A stretch of 6,135 nt of DNA from an uncultured bacterium (GCA_902765655.1 CACXAK010000081.1:1-6135); one strand, 5' to 3'; counted from the first letter of the stretch, positions 1 to 5,752 are shown. Notes: generated by a model not told the origin, from the letters alone. Program-made: numbers and translations.

Positions 1-1
1 A

Positions 2-655
2 AGCACGGAATTTAAATTAGCAAAACAGTCTCCTGCCGAATTTGCAAGAATCGCGCAGGAACTGAGTTCTCCAAAACTTGCCGCAACAAAACGTATTAAT
101 CTTGAAAATCTTGCCGATAATACTCTTAATGGTGTTTGGCTATTGAATGCATTTGATATGCCATTTAAGCTGCACAATAACTACAATGATGCAGATCTTA
201 CATTGGCACCTGATAAAAATGCAATTATAAGAGCACAAATTCAAACAACAAACAAAGACCCGGAAGAAAGAACTCCTCTTGATGTTTTAATGCAGTCTAC
301 GTTTATGCAAATCGGTTCTCAGCAATCTTATAACACTCTTACCGACAAAAGAGCAGGGAAATTCAATCAAAACGATAAAGGTCTTATCGAATTTGAAAAA
401 ACATTCACAGAATCAGTTGTGTTCGGCAAAAATATATTATCGGTAACTTACCAGACCGTTGATGAAAATGCACGATTAATAGGTTATGAAACCGATCTTG
501 AGACTATGAAAAAACATCTTATCACTGCATTAGATATGGGTGAAAATATAATAATCGGTTATACACAAACAAATGAAAACAATATTATCGTAAACGGGCA
601 CGAAATTACAATTGTCGGCTATAAAGCTATAAAAAAGATGACAACGGCAAATTGA
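2..655 (+). CDS. Papain/calpain-like cysteine peptidase-type protein, 5'-truncated by the window and frame-broken near its end
   Basis: The reading frame is open from base 2, so the gene begins upstream. The TTG at 143 is internal and should not be taken as the start. About 212 codons are readable before the break. Near the end the frame reads GHEITIVGYK (His codon 599-601), which resembles the catalytic-His strand of papain-fold peptidases. After a run of A's the frame ends within five codons at TGA 653-655. The -1 frame continues naturally as DDNGKLNFICNDTDD, placing an Asn (667-669) 23 residues after the His, close to the His-Asn spacing of calpains. The nucleophilic Cys would lie upstream of the window and cannot be seen. 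The family call rests on the His/Asn segment only. The gene may be a pseudogene, an assembly error in a homopolymer, or a programmed frameshift. Confidence 0.55.
   Translation, partial: STEFKLAKQSPAEFARIAQELSSPKLAATKRINLENLADNTLNGVWLLNAFDMPFKLHNNYNDADLTLAPDKNAIIRAQIQTTNKDPEERTPLDVLMQSTFMQIGSQQSYNTLTDKRAGKFNQNDKGLIEFEKTFTESVVFGKNILSVTYQTVDENARLIGYETDLETMKKHLITALDMGENIIIGYTQTNENNIIVNGHEITIVGYKAIKKMTTAN
631..637 (+). other. A-AAA-AAG slippery heptamer at the frame break
   Basis: In the upstream frame the codons are ATA AAA AAG, so the heptamer A AAA AAG is in the X XXY YYZ phase of classical -1 frameshift sites and is identical to the E. coli dnaX slippery sequence. A -1 slip gives AAA AAA GAT GAC and joins the upstream frame to the downstream one without a gap. 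A single missing A in the run would give the same picture, so function is not shown. There is no purine-rich SD-like stimulator just upstream. Confidence 0.5.
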
Positions 656-691
656 ATTTCATCTGCAACGATACCGATGATGGAATTTCAA
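652..691 (+). other. Imperfect stem-loop just downstream of the slippery heptamer
   Basis: Bases 652-663 (TTGAATTTCATC) can pair with 679-691 (GATGGAATTTCAA) through about 12 base pairs, including one G-U pair and one bulged T, with a 15-nt loop. It begins 14 nt after the heptamer, further than the roughly 5-9 nt usual for frameshift stimulators, and it is AU-rich. It could be chance. Confidence 0.3.
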
Positions 692-840
692 GACCTATTG
701 TGTACTCAGAAGATTATCTGCTACCTAAAATTCACCATGCTGCACTGCCAAAAGAAGTTGTAGAAAATGATATGAATATCGTTCCTAACTGGGAAGAAGG
801 CATTGATATGTATAAACAACTGAAAAGACAAGCTGCATAA
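652..840 (+). CDS. C-terminal segment of the same peptidase-like gene, in the -1 frame
   Basis: The frame is open from codon GAT 637 to TAA 838-840. Read alone it could start at TTG 652, which overlaps the upstream stop as TTGA. No Shine-Dalgarno sequence precedes that TTG, and the residues before it (DDNGK, from 637) already look like part of the protein. It contains FICNDTDDG, whose Asn is the likely third catalytic residue of the papain-type triad, then a tail with LPKIHHAALPKEVV and a Lys/Arg-rich end (KQLKRQAA). I therefore read it as the displaced C-terminus of the 2-655 gene, not as an independent small protein. Independent translation by stop-start coupling at TTGA is the alternative. 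Confidence 0.5.
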   Translation: MNFICNDTDDGISRPIVYSEDYLLPKIHHAALPKEVVENDMNIVPNWEEGIDMYKQLKRQAA

Positions 841-928
841 ATCTTTTTGTTAATAATTACATTGATTTTTGTAACAATTTATTCATAAATATAGCAATTT
901 TTTTCTTGACATAAGTTAATAAAAACAG

Positions 929-934
929 AAAAGG
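929..934 (+). promoter_or_regulatory. Ribosome binding site for the 5'-nucleotidase gene
   Basis: The purine tract AAAAGG lies 9 nt before ATG 944 and supports that start. The 841-943 gap is otherwise very AT-rich. It has a perfect TTGACA at 906-911 but no well-spaced -10, and only a weak TTGTTA/TAACAA (847-852/872-877) inverted repeat after the preceding gene. Confidence 0.6.
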
Positions 935-943
935 TTAGAATGT

Positions 944-2596
944 ATGATTAGTAATATTTACAATTCATATAACAATAACAATTTATTAAAATCATATTTT
1001 AATAATAAGAGTCATTCTATACCTAAAACTCAAAATTTTACTTCTGCAAACCTGAGAGAAAATCCGGATATAAAATCCATATACAAAGATTCTGACCTTT
1101 CGCACACGAGTTGGTTTTATATTAACGATTTACATGGGAAAATGACAAAAATGGAGCGCATATACAATATGGCGCAACAATTTGAGAAAACTCCAGCTTC
1201 TTCAACAGATTTTTTCAAAAATACAGCAGATGATAAAATTGCAAAATTTAAAGTTTCATCAGGTGACATCTCAATTGGCAGTAATCCGAATAACAATAAA
1301 GTTGCATACAAATTTTTGGATTGGTGCAAATTTGACGCAACGGAACTAGGGAACCACGAAATGGATGTAGTTGAACCCGGAGATTTGGCGGCACTTATAG
1401 ACGGAGCGCAATGCAAAATGCTTGCATTAAATGTTACAACAAGCCCTGATTCGCCTCTTTACGGCAGATTTCAAAAATCAATCATAAAAGAAAATAACGG
1501 AGAAAAAGTCGGTATTATCGGAATTGCACCGTCTGATATGTTTGACAGAGTAAAAATGAGCAATTCTTTAAACAGTATAAAGGTTGCAGACATTAATGAA
1601 ACAATAAAATTAATTCAGCAGGAAGTTGACAATCTCAGAAGTCAGGGAATAAATAAAATTGCTCTTCTATCACACAGCGGAATAAATAACGACAAACGCA
1701 TAATTGAACAAACAGAAGGCATCGATATAATATTCGGCGGTCACACCCATAACCTGCTTCAGGGAATAGAAGAAGGGAAGAATCTTTTCTATTCAAAAAC
1801 AGGAGAGCCGGTTATAATGACTCAGGCAGGCAAAAACGGAGATTATGTTGGGATATTGAATGTTGATTTTGACAAAAACGGAGTCATCAAAAGAGTTCAA
1901 AATAATGTAATTTCAACATCCGCATACAATCGTCCTTTATACATCAAAGATGAAGTAGAAAAAATTATTGGCAAACCTGAAATTGTTGGCAGAGTAGGAG
2001 AAGCAGTCCCAATGCCAAAGCACATACTGATTGAGGATAACCCACACGGAAATCTTATTGCGGATGCTATGAGAAACGAACTTGATACTGATATTGCAAT
2101 TCTTAATACCGGGAACATCAGAGGAAGATTTGTTTCAGGTACAGAGGTTGATTCTCGTCTTTTAGCCGATATCTCACCGTTTGAAGACAAAATGATGGTT
2201 CTTAAATTAACAGAAAAACAAATTGTTGACGCTATTAAAAACGGTCTTGAGTTATCCTTCCACAGCGAAAATAATAAACCCGGAATACTTCTCGTTTCAG
2301 GGATGAAATATAAATGCAACAAAAAAGGCGAATTATTAAATCTTGAATATATAGACAGAAACAACAAATCTCACGTTATTGATATTAATAATCCTGACGG
2401 TAACAAAACATACACAGTTGCAGCAGATGATTTCTTCGCAATGGGCGGAGATAATTATCTTCCTTCGAATCTTGATAAATCACAAATTTTAAAAACATTA
2501 GATTTTGATAAAAACAAGTTAGCATGCGATTATGTTAAAAAATTACCGCAACCGTTCGATATAAAACCGGACGGAAGATTAGAAATTGTTGATTAA
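944..2596 (+). CDS. 5'-nucleotidase / 2',3'-cyclic phosphodiesterase family metallophosphoesterase (UshA/NadN type)
   Basis: This 550-residue protein has the full two-domain plan of the UshA family, which removes phosphate from nucleotides and related substrates using two metal ions. The metallophosphoesterase motifs occur in order: NDLHG (D62, H64), SGD (D108), GNHE (136-139), SHSG (H244) and GGHTH (265-269). The 5'-nucleotidase C-terminal domain shows HGNLIADAMR (368-377), NTGNIR (388-393), PF (412-413) and FFAMGGDNY (497-505). Nothing essential is missing. Family members are normally exported, but this one lacks a Sec signal. It starts with about 55 Asn/Ser/Tyr-rich residues including NNNN and QNFTSAN. 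Either it is cytoplasmic or the leader is an unusual targeting segment. ATG 944 is supported by an SD; the next in-frame Met (67) falls after the first metal motif. The exact substrate cannot be told from sequence. It overlaps the convergent sigma gene by 4 nt. Confidence 0.92.
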   Translation: MISNIYNSYNNNNLLKSYFNNKSHSIPKTQNFTSANLRENPDIKSIYKDSDLSHTSWFYINDLHGKMTKMERIYNMAQQFEKTPASSTDFFKNTADDKIAKFKVSSGDISIGSNPNNNKVAYKFLDWCKFDATELGNHEMDVVEPGDLAALIDGAQCKMLALNVTTSPDSPLYGRFQKSIIKENNGEKVGIIGIAPSDMFDRVKMSNSLNSIKVADINETIKLIQQEVDNLRSQGINKIALLSHSGINNDKRIIEQTEGIDIIFGGHTHNLLQGIEEGKNLFYSKTGEPVIMTQAGKNGDYVGILNVDFDKNGVIKRVQNNVISTSAYNRPLYIKDEVEKIIGKPEIVGRVGEAVPMPKHILIEDNPHGNLIADAMRNELDTDIAILNTGNIRGRFVSGTEVDSRLLADISPFEDKMMVLKLTEKQIVDAIKNGLELSFHSENNKPGILLVSGMKYKCNKKGELLNLEYIDRNNKSHVIDINNPDGNKTYTVAADDFFAMGGDNYLPSNLDKSQILKTLDFDKNKLACDYVKKLPQPFDIKPDGRLEIVD

Positions 2597-3267
2597 TAAC
2601 CGTATTGCTCATGTTCGTTTAAGTACTCACGAACAAAATTAAGAGAGGATTGGACAATACGAGTAACCCTTGAAGGTGAAAGACCTATTTGTGTAGCAAT
2701 ATCTTTTACCTGCATATTTCTGTAAAATCTGTATTCAACAACAGTTCTTTCCTTAGGCGGGAGCTTTGAAATTGCAGCTCTTATCATTTTACCCATTTCG
2801 GAAAGTTCGGCATTTTCATCAGGCATAGCATGCGGATCTTTCAAAAAGTCGAATGGAGAATCATTGTCAGAAGCATCAGCGGCAAGACCATCGATAGACA
2901 AAACCGTTTCATAAATTGCCTCACGGACTTTTGCCTGTTTCATATCCATTCCGTCAACTGCTTCATCCTCATCATATTCATCTTCCGCTTTATGCTTTAT
3001 TGAATACCATTTATAACGAATACGAAGTTCATTTCTGATTGCCCAGCGAACAGCCGTTGCAATATATGCAGAATTATATCTTGCAAGCTGTTCAGGTGTC
3101 TTATTCTTGACCATTACCTGAATAGCGATTATACCAATAGACAATAACTCTTCATACTCAACCATGTGCGAAGGTATACGTTTATGCTCAACCCTTGCAA
3201 CCTTTTGCACAATGTCTATATATTCCTGTAAGTTTTTTGAATCTACACTTGCCATAATTTTACACAT
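2593..3267 (-). CDS. FliA/WhiG-type RNA polymerase sigma factor (sigma-70 family)
   Basis: The 224-residue protein has sigma region 2 at about 37-87 (EELLSIG followed by YIATAVRWAIRNELRIRYKW, the -10 recognition helix) and region 4 at about 169-216 (LPPKERTVVEYRF, then the helix-turn-helix VKDIATQIGLSPSRVTRIVQ). The layout and length match group 3 sigma factors such as FliA (about 240 residues). Between the domains, where region 3 should be, is an acidic stretch (about 95-105) and a SIDGLAADASDNDSPFDFLKDP-type linker, so region 3 is poorly conserved. flhB lies upstream on the same strand, which suggests a role in late flagellar gene transcription. No anti-sigma gene (flgM) is visible. I chose ATG 3267; TTG 3270 and ATG 3255 are alternatives. 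None has a clear SD. Other group 3 sigmas (SigF-like) are possible. Confidence 0.82.
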   Translation of the reverse strand: MCKIMASVDSKNLQEYIDIVQKVARVEHKRIPSHMVEYEELLSIGIIAIQVMVKNKTPEQLARYNSAYIATAVRWAIRNELRIRYKWYSIKHKAEDEYDEDEAVDGMDMKQAKVREAIYETVLSIDGLAADASDNDSPFDFLKDPHAMPDENAELSEMGKMIRAAISKLPPKERTVVEYRFYRNMQVKDIATQIGLSPSRVTRIVQSSLNFVREYLNEHEQYGY

Positions 3268-3272
3268 CAATA

Positions 3273-3301
3273 ATACTACAAATTAATAAATTTACTGTCG
3301 T
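3273..3301 (-). promoter_or_regulatory. Candidate promoter for the sigma gene
   Basis: On the minus strand ACGACA (3301-3296), a 17-nt spacer and TAGTAT (3278-3273) make a four-of-six plus four-of-six sigma-70 match. The -10 ends 5 nt before ATG 3267, so the predicted transcript would start at or next to the start codon. This fits the missing SD. In AT-rich DNA such matches are common. Confidence 0.3.
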
Positions 3302-3322
3302 TTGTTTGGAGGATTTTTTTTA

Positions 3323-3423
3323 GCCCGAGCAGAGGCAGGAGCGATAGCGACAGTTGAGCAATCACGGCAGTAATGAATATTCTGCCTGATTGCGAACGAT
3401 GCCGTTTAATGCGAGGGCGTACA
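3323..3423. repeat. GC-rich structured intergenic island between flhB and the sigma gene
   Basis: This roughly 100-nt block is about 53% G+C by hand count, while the surrounding sequence is plainly AT-rich. It contains short recurring words (GAGC, GCGA, GGCAG) and a strong hairpin. No convincing ORF, tRNA or Rho-independent terminator was seen in it. It sits inside the 3271-3423 spacer and stops right at the flhB stop codon (TAG, 3426-3424). It could be a dispersed intergenic repeat (REP/MITE-like), a structured element of the flhB-sigma transcript, or a remnant of acquired DNA. One copy cannot decide. Confidence 0.4.
3353..3397. other. Strong hairpin within the GC-rich island
   Basis: GCAATCA-C-GGCAG (3358-3370) pairs with CTGCC-TGATTGC (3382-3393): 12 pairs, one bulged C and an 11-nt AT-rich loop. 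Three more pairs (GTT 3353-3355 with AAC 3395-3397) extend it across a small internal loop. No U-tract follows on either strand, so it is not a standard terminator. On the minus strand it would lie in the flhB-sigma intergenic RNA, where it could protect or process the upstream mRNA. Confidence 0.55.
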
Positions 3424-4488
3424 CTACTTATAACCTTTCTTTTTCATCCTGTATACAAACATCAAAATTTCAGCAACCGCCTTGTATAATTCAGGCGGGA
3501 TCGGCTGATTTATATCACACATTCGGAATAATGCCCTTGCAACTGCCGGATTTTCAATAACAGGAACGCTATGCTCTTTTGCAATATTTATGATTTTTTT
3601 TGCAATTAACTCGGTACCTTTTGCAATTAACATCGGGGAATCCATTTCTTCAGCGACATATTTCAATGCACAGGCAACGTGAGTTGGATTTGTAACAACA
3701 AAATCAGCTGTCGGAACAGCATCCATAGCACCCTGCTGAAGCATCTGCATACGTCTTTGACGTAATGCCGCCTTTACATTCGGATCCCCTTCCGAGTTTT
3801 TATACTCATCTTTTATTTCTTTAAAAGACATTTTTTGGTCTTTTAAGAATTTCCATTTTGTAACTCCATAATCTGCAGCAGATATGACAAGAAAGGCGAT
3901 ACATGCCTTGAATATAAATTCAGTCATCAATTTCCCAAACTCAATCATAACCGCAAAACTGTTATCGACAGCAGCAAGCATCAGTATTGTTTCTATATGC
4001 GCACGGTAAACCATCCAACCGATATAGCCTAATACGACAACTTTCACAATATTTTTAAATAACTCAAATAATGTTTTTATTGATACCAAATTTTTAAAAT
4101 ATTTTGTAGGATTTAATTTATCAAGTTTTGGAACCAGCGGAGCAACTGCAACAAGAGGTCCGACCTGAATAAAATCGGCAAGTACTGCAACAAGCCACGC
4201 AATTGCAAGTATAGGACCAATTATTAAAACCGCACCTTTTATGGAAATAAGCAGGACATAGGAATACCCGATTTTATCCATATGGGCATTAGGAATTTGT
4301 TCATACAGGAGCGTAAAAACCTGAACAATTTCGCTCCAGATAAAAGGGGAGAGTCCGAAAATTACAGCAAACAAAACAAGCAAAGACACAGCAGTCGAAA
4401 AATCTTTCGACTTTACAACCTGACCTTCTTTTCTTGCTTGTTCAAGCTTTCGGGGGGTAGCATCAAACTGCTTATCCTCATCACCCAT
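3424..4488 (-). CDS. flhB: Flagellar-type export apparatus protein FlhB (FlhB/SctU family)
   Basis: This 354-residue inner-membrane protein of the flagellar export gate controls the switch from rod/hook to filament export. The N-terminus DATPRKLEQARKEGQVVKS (9-27) is the family signature. Four membrane segments are visible at about 31-51, 79-104, 147-162 and 190-206, with the conserved LNPTKYFKNLVSIKTLFEL block (125-143) between the second and third. The cytoplasmic linker MSFKEIKDEYKNSEGDP leads to the autocleavage site NPTH (267-270), intact, then the compact C-terminal domain ending YKAVAEILMFVYRMKKKGYK. Length and order match enterobacterial FlhB. It could in principle be the injectisome homologue SctU, but the FliA-like sigma gene downstream favours a flagellar role. 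ATG 4488 has a strong SD at ideal spacing. No other flagellar gene lies directly beside it in the window. Confidence 0.93.
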   Translation of the reverse strand: MGDEDKQFDATPRKLEQARKEGQVVKSKDFSTAVSLLVLFAVIFGLSPFIWSEIVQVFTLLYEQIPNAHMDKIGYSYVLLISIKGAVLIIGPILAIAWLVAVLADFIQVGPLVAVAPLVPKLDKLNPTKYFKNLVSIKTLFELFKNIVKVVVLGYIGWMVYRAHIETILMLAAVDNSFAVMIEFGKLMTEFIFKACIAFLVISAADYGVTKWKFLKDQKMSFKEIKDEYKNSEGDPNVKAALRQRRMQMLQQGAMDAVPTADFVVTNPTHVACALKYVAEEMDSPMLIAKGTELIAKKIINIAKEHSVPVIENPAVARALFRMCDINQPIPPELYKAVAEILMFVYRMKKKGYK

Positions 4489-4493
4489 ATCTA

Positions 4494-4500
4494 CACCTTT
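4494..4500 (-). promoter_or_regulatory. Ribosome binding site of flhB
   Basis: Read on the minus strand, AAAGGTG lies 5 nt before the flhB ATG (4488-4486). It is one of the best SD sequences in the window and fixes the start. Confidence 0.75.
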
Positions 4501-4503
4501 CTG

Positions 4504-4531
4504 ATGACAATATTATAACATGGATTATAAT
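4504..4531 (+). promoter_or_regulatory. Plus-strand promoter candidate, divergent from flhB
   Basis: ATGACA (4504-4509, five of six), a 16-nt spacer and a perfect TATAAT (4526-4531) point to transcription of the 4594 gene with a leader of about 56 nt. The -10 is one arm of an inverted repeat, ATTATAA (4512-4518)/TTATAAT (4525-4531), whose other arm holds the flhB -10. The two promoters therefore physically overlap and should compete for polymerase. Confidence 0.45.
4512..4520 (-). promoter_or_regulatory. Extended -10 promoter for flhB
   Basis: On the minus strand the sequence reads TGTTATAAT, a perfect extended -10 (TGnTATAAT), which can work without a -35; none is evident. The predicted start near 4505 leaves a short leader of about 17 nt that just contains the SD. 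No FliA-type octamer (GCCGATAA) was found here, so flhB would be read by the housekeeping sigma factor. Confidence 0.5.
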
Positions 4532-4559
4532 GAATTTTTGTTAAAAAACTATTTCAATT

Positions 4560-4587
4560 TTGATTTTTAAATAAATAATATTAAAAT
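4560..4587 (+). promoter_or_regulatory. Second, start-proximal promoter candidate for the 4594 gene
   Basis: TTGATT (4560-4565), a 16-nt spacer and TAAAAT (4582-4587) end 6 nt before ATG 4594, so transcription would start at the ATG. The gene has no clear SD, which fits a leaderless transcript, but the surrounding DNA is almost pure A/T and chance matches are likely. The 4504-4531 candidate is stronger by sequence. Confidence 0.25.
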
Positions 4588-4593
4588 AAGATT

Positions 4594-5310
4594 ATGAAAA
4601 AAATTATTTTAGCAATATTTTTAATTATATGTGTGGCTTTGCCTTCAGAGAGCGCCTTTTGGAACAAGAATAAAAACAACCAAAATTCACAGCAACAAAC
4701 TCAACAGGCGCAAACGACTTCATCAAATACTGCAAATTCGAGTTCAAATGAAGCGACCTATCCGCAAGATGTTGACAGCTCTCCTATTTCGGAAGATGAG
4801 CTTGATTTTACAGATGTTGAGGACGCATACAGAAAAATGCCGGTACCACAATTTCGCTACATGCACGATATTGACCCGGGAGAATATCAGGATACAATGT
4901 ACTCAACCTGGTCACCTTATCCGTTGTTTAGGTTAACAGCTCCGTTATTTTTTAAAAGCGTAGCAATTCAACCGGGGTATTACCTATTGACCCCAAGAGA
5001 ACACGAAGGCAAATGGTATATTCTGTTTAAAGAAGCAGGAAGAATCAAATACATCGTTCCCTGCTACAAGCGTGAGACCGTTCCGATGGGATTTTATGAA
5101 AATAATTTGCCAAAAGTTAAGATGACAAGACCGCAAAAAATTAGAGAAGAAGCCCTGAAATTTATCGGTAAACATAAAAAATCAGCCAAAAGAAAACCTA
5201 TACCAAATACATTTCTTGACGCGGAAGATCTTGATAATAACTTCATTTCACTTATAGTTTACTGGGGTAATTACAGGTACTATTTTGTTTTGCGTTCAAT
5301 TCAGTTATAA
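4594..5310 (+). CDS. Exported protein of unknown function with a Gln/Asn/Ser-rich linker
   Basis: I do not recognise the family. The 238-residue product begins with a typical Sec signal (MKK, then a hydrophobic stretch to about residue 16), with cleavage likely after S20 or A21. C13 is not in a proper lipobox, so it is probably not a lipoprotein. Residues 22-52 form a low-complexity linker of Asn, Gln, Ser and Thr, followed by an acidic patch (about 60-77). The rest (about 82-238) looks folded and rich in Tyr, Phe and Trp, with GYYLLTPREHEGKWYILFK and a final alternating YWGNYRYYFVL segment suggesting beta strands. A basic stretch (KFIGKHKKSAKRKP) lies near 190-203. The predicted location is periplasm or outer envelope. 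The parvulin gene follows after 24 nt, suggesting co-transcription. ATG 4594 fits the signal peptide, but no good SD precedes it. Confidence 0.8.
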   Translation: MKKIILAIFLIICVALPSESAFWNKNKNNQNSQQQTQQAQTTSSNTANSSSNEATYPQDVDSSPISEDELDFTDVEDAYRKMPVPQFRYMHDIDPGEYQDTMYSTWSPYPLFRLTAPLFFKSVAIQPGYYLLTPREHEGKWYILFKEAGRIKYIVPCYKRETVPMGFYENNLPKVKMTRPQKIREEALKFIGKHKKSAKRKPIPNTFLDAEDLDNNFISLIVYWGNYRYYFVLRSIQL

Positions 5311-5320
5311 TATTTACATT

Positions 5321-5327
5321 AAAGGGG
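5321..5327 (+). promoter_or_regulatory. Ribosome binding site of the parvulin gene
   Basis: AAAGGGG lies 7 nt before ATG 5335, a strong SD that fixes the start. A TATAAT at 5306-5311 overlaps the stop codon of the preceding gene and could be an internal -10, but it lacks a good -35. Confidence 0.75.
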
Positions 5328-5334
5328 AAATAAA

Positions 5335-5715
5335 ATGAAAAAATTTATAGCATTATTCATCATACTCGTAACAATGATTTGCACATTACCTGAAGTTCAG
5401 GCAAAAGGCAGTTTTTTAAATCCTAACGTAGATATTACTGAAGTCAGAGCAAGCCACATTTTGGTTAAAAAGCGCAAAGATGCGGTTGCAATAAAAAAAG
5501 ATATTGAAAGCGGTAAGATTACATTTGAAGAAGCCGCAATGCAATATTCATTATGCCCTTCAGGACAGTACGGAGGAGATTTAGGGTACTTTACACGCGG
5601 CAAGATGGAACAGGTGTTCTCTGATACCGCATTTGACCTTAAAATTGGCAAGGTTTCAGATCCTGTCGGGACAAAATTCGGCTGGCATCTTATTAAAGTT
5701 TTTGATAAGAGATAA
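5335..5715 (+). CDS. Minimal exported parvulin-type peptidyl-prolyl cis-trans isomerase (PpiC-like)
   Basis: This 126-residue protein consists of a Sec signal (1-23, cleavage after VQA) and a single rotamase domain. It should catalyse cis-trans isomerisation of proline peptide bonds outside the cytoplasm and help fold exported proteins. The domain shows ASHILVKK (H41), EEAAMQYSLCPSG (C74), GGDLGYF (80-86), MEQVFSDTAFDL (F100) and FGWHLIKV (H118), matching cytoplasmic E. coli PpiC over almost its whole length, including the CPSG context. Larger relatives (SurA, PrsA, PpiD) carry chaperone or membrane domains that are absent here. It has no lipobox and no C-terminal anchor, so it is probably soluble. 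It follows the unknown exported protein by 24 nt and probably shares its mRNA. Function is well supported; natural clients are unknown. Confidence 0.93.
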   Translation: MKKFIALFIILVTMICTLPEVQAKGSFLNPNVDITEVRASHILVKKRKDAVAIKKDIESGKITFEEAAMQYSLCPSGQYGGDLGYFTRGKMEQVFSDTAFDLKIGKVSDPVGTKFGWHLIKVFDKR

Positions 5716-5752
5716 ATTTGTTAATTTCGCACAAATATAACTTCAAATTTTA

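Noticed and set aside
113..120. Exact FliA -10 octamer GCCGATAA
   Set aside because: It lies inside the peptidase-like coding frame (codons for Leu-Ala-Asp-Asn) and no TAAA -35 is found 15 nt upstream, so it is probably a codon coincidence.
143..655. A self-contained 170-residue gene starting at TTG 143
   Set aside because: The same frame is open and protein-like back to base 2, so the TTG is internal to a gene that begins upstream.
847..877. Terminator after the peptidase-like gene (TTGTTA/TAACAA)
   Set aside because: Six A/T-rich pairs with a 19-nt loop and no following T-run; too weak to call.
906..941. Promoter with perfect TTGACA (906-911) and TAGAAT (936-941) before the nucleotidase gene
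   Set aside because: The spacing is 24 nt, too long for sigma-70, and the -10 would leave only 2 nt before the ATG. No better -10 is found at 16-18 nt.
1117..1416. Minus-strand open frame opposite the nucleotidase gene; likewise 1897-2367
   Set aside because: They are shadows of a strongly supported gene on the other strand and show no domain, start signal or sensible composition.
4282..4518. Plus-strand open frame opposite the start of flhB
   Set aside because: It is antisense to the conserved FlhB N-terminus, lacks an SD and reads as random basic/hydrophobic sequence.
5716..5736. Terminator after the parvulin gene (ATTTGT/ACAAAT)
   Set aside because: Only six A/T-rich pairs and no T-run directly after; transcription may continue into rsmH.
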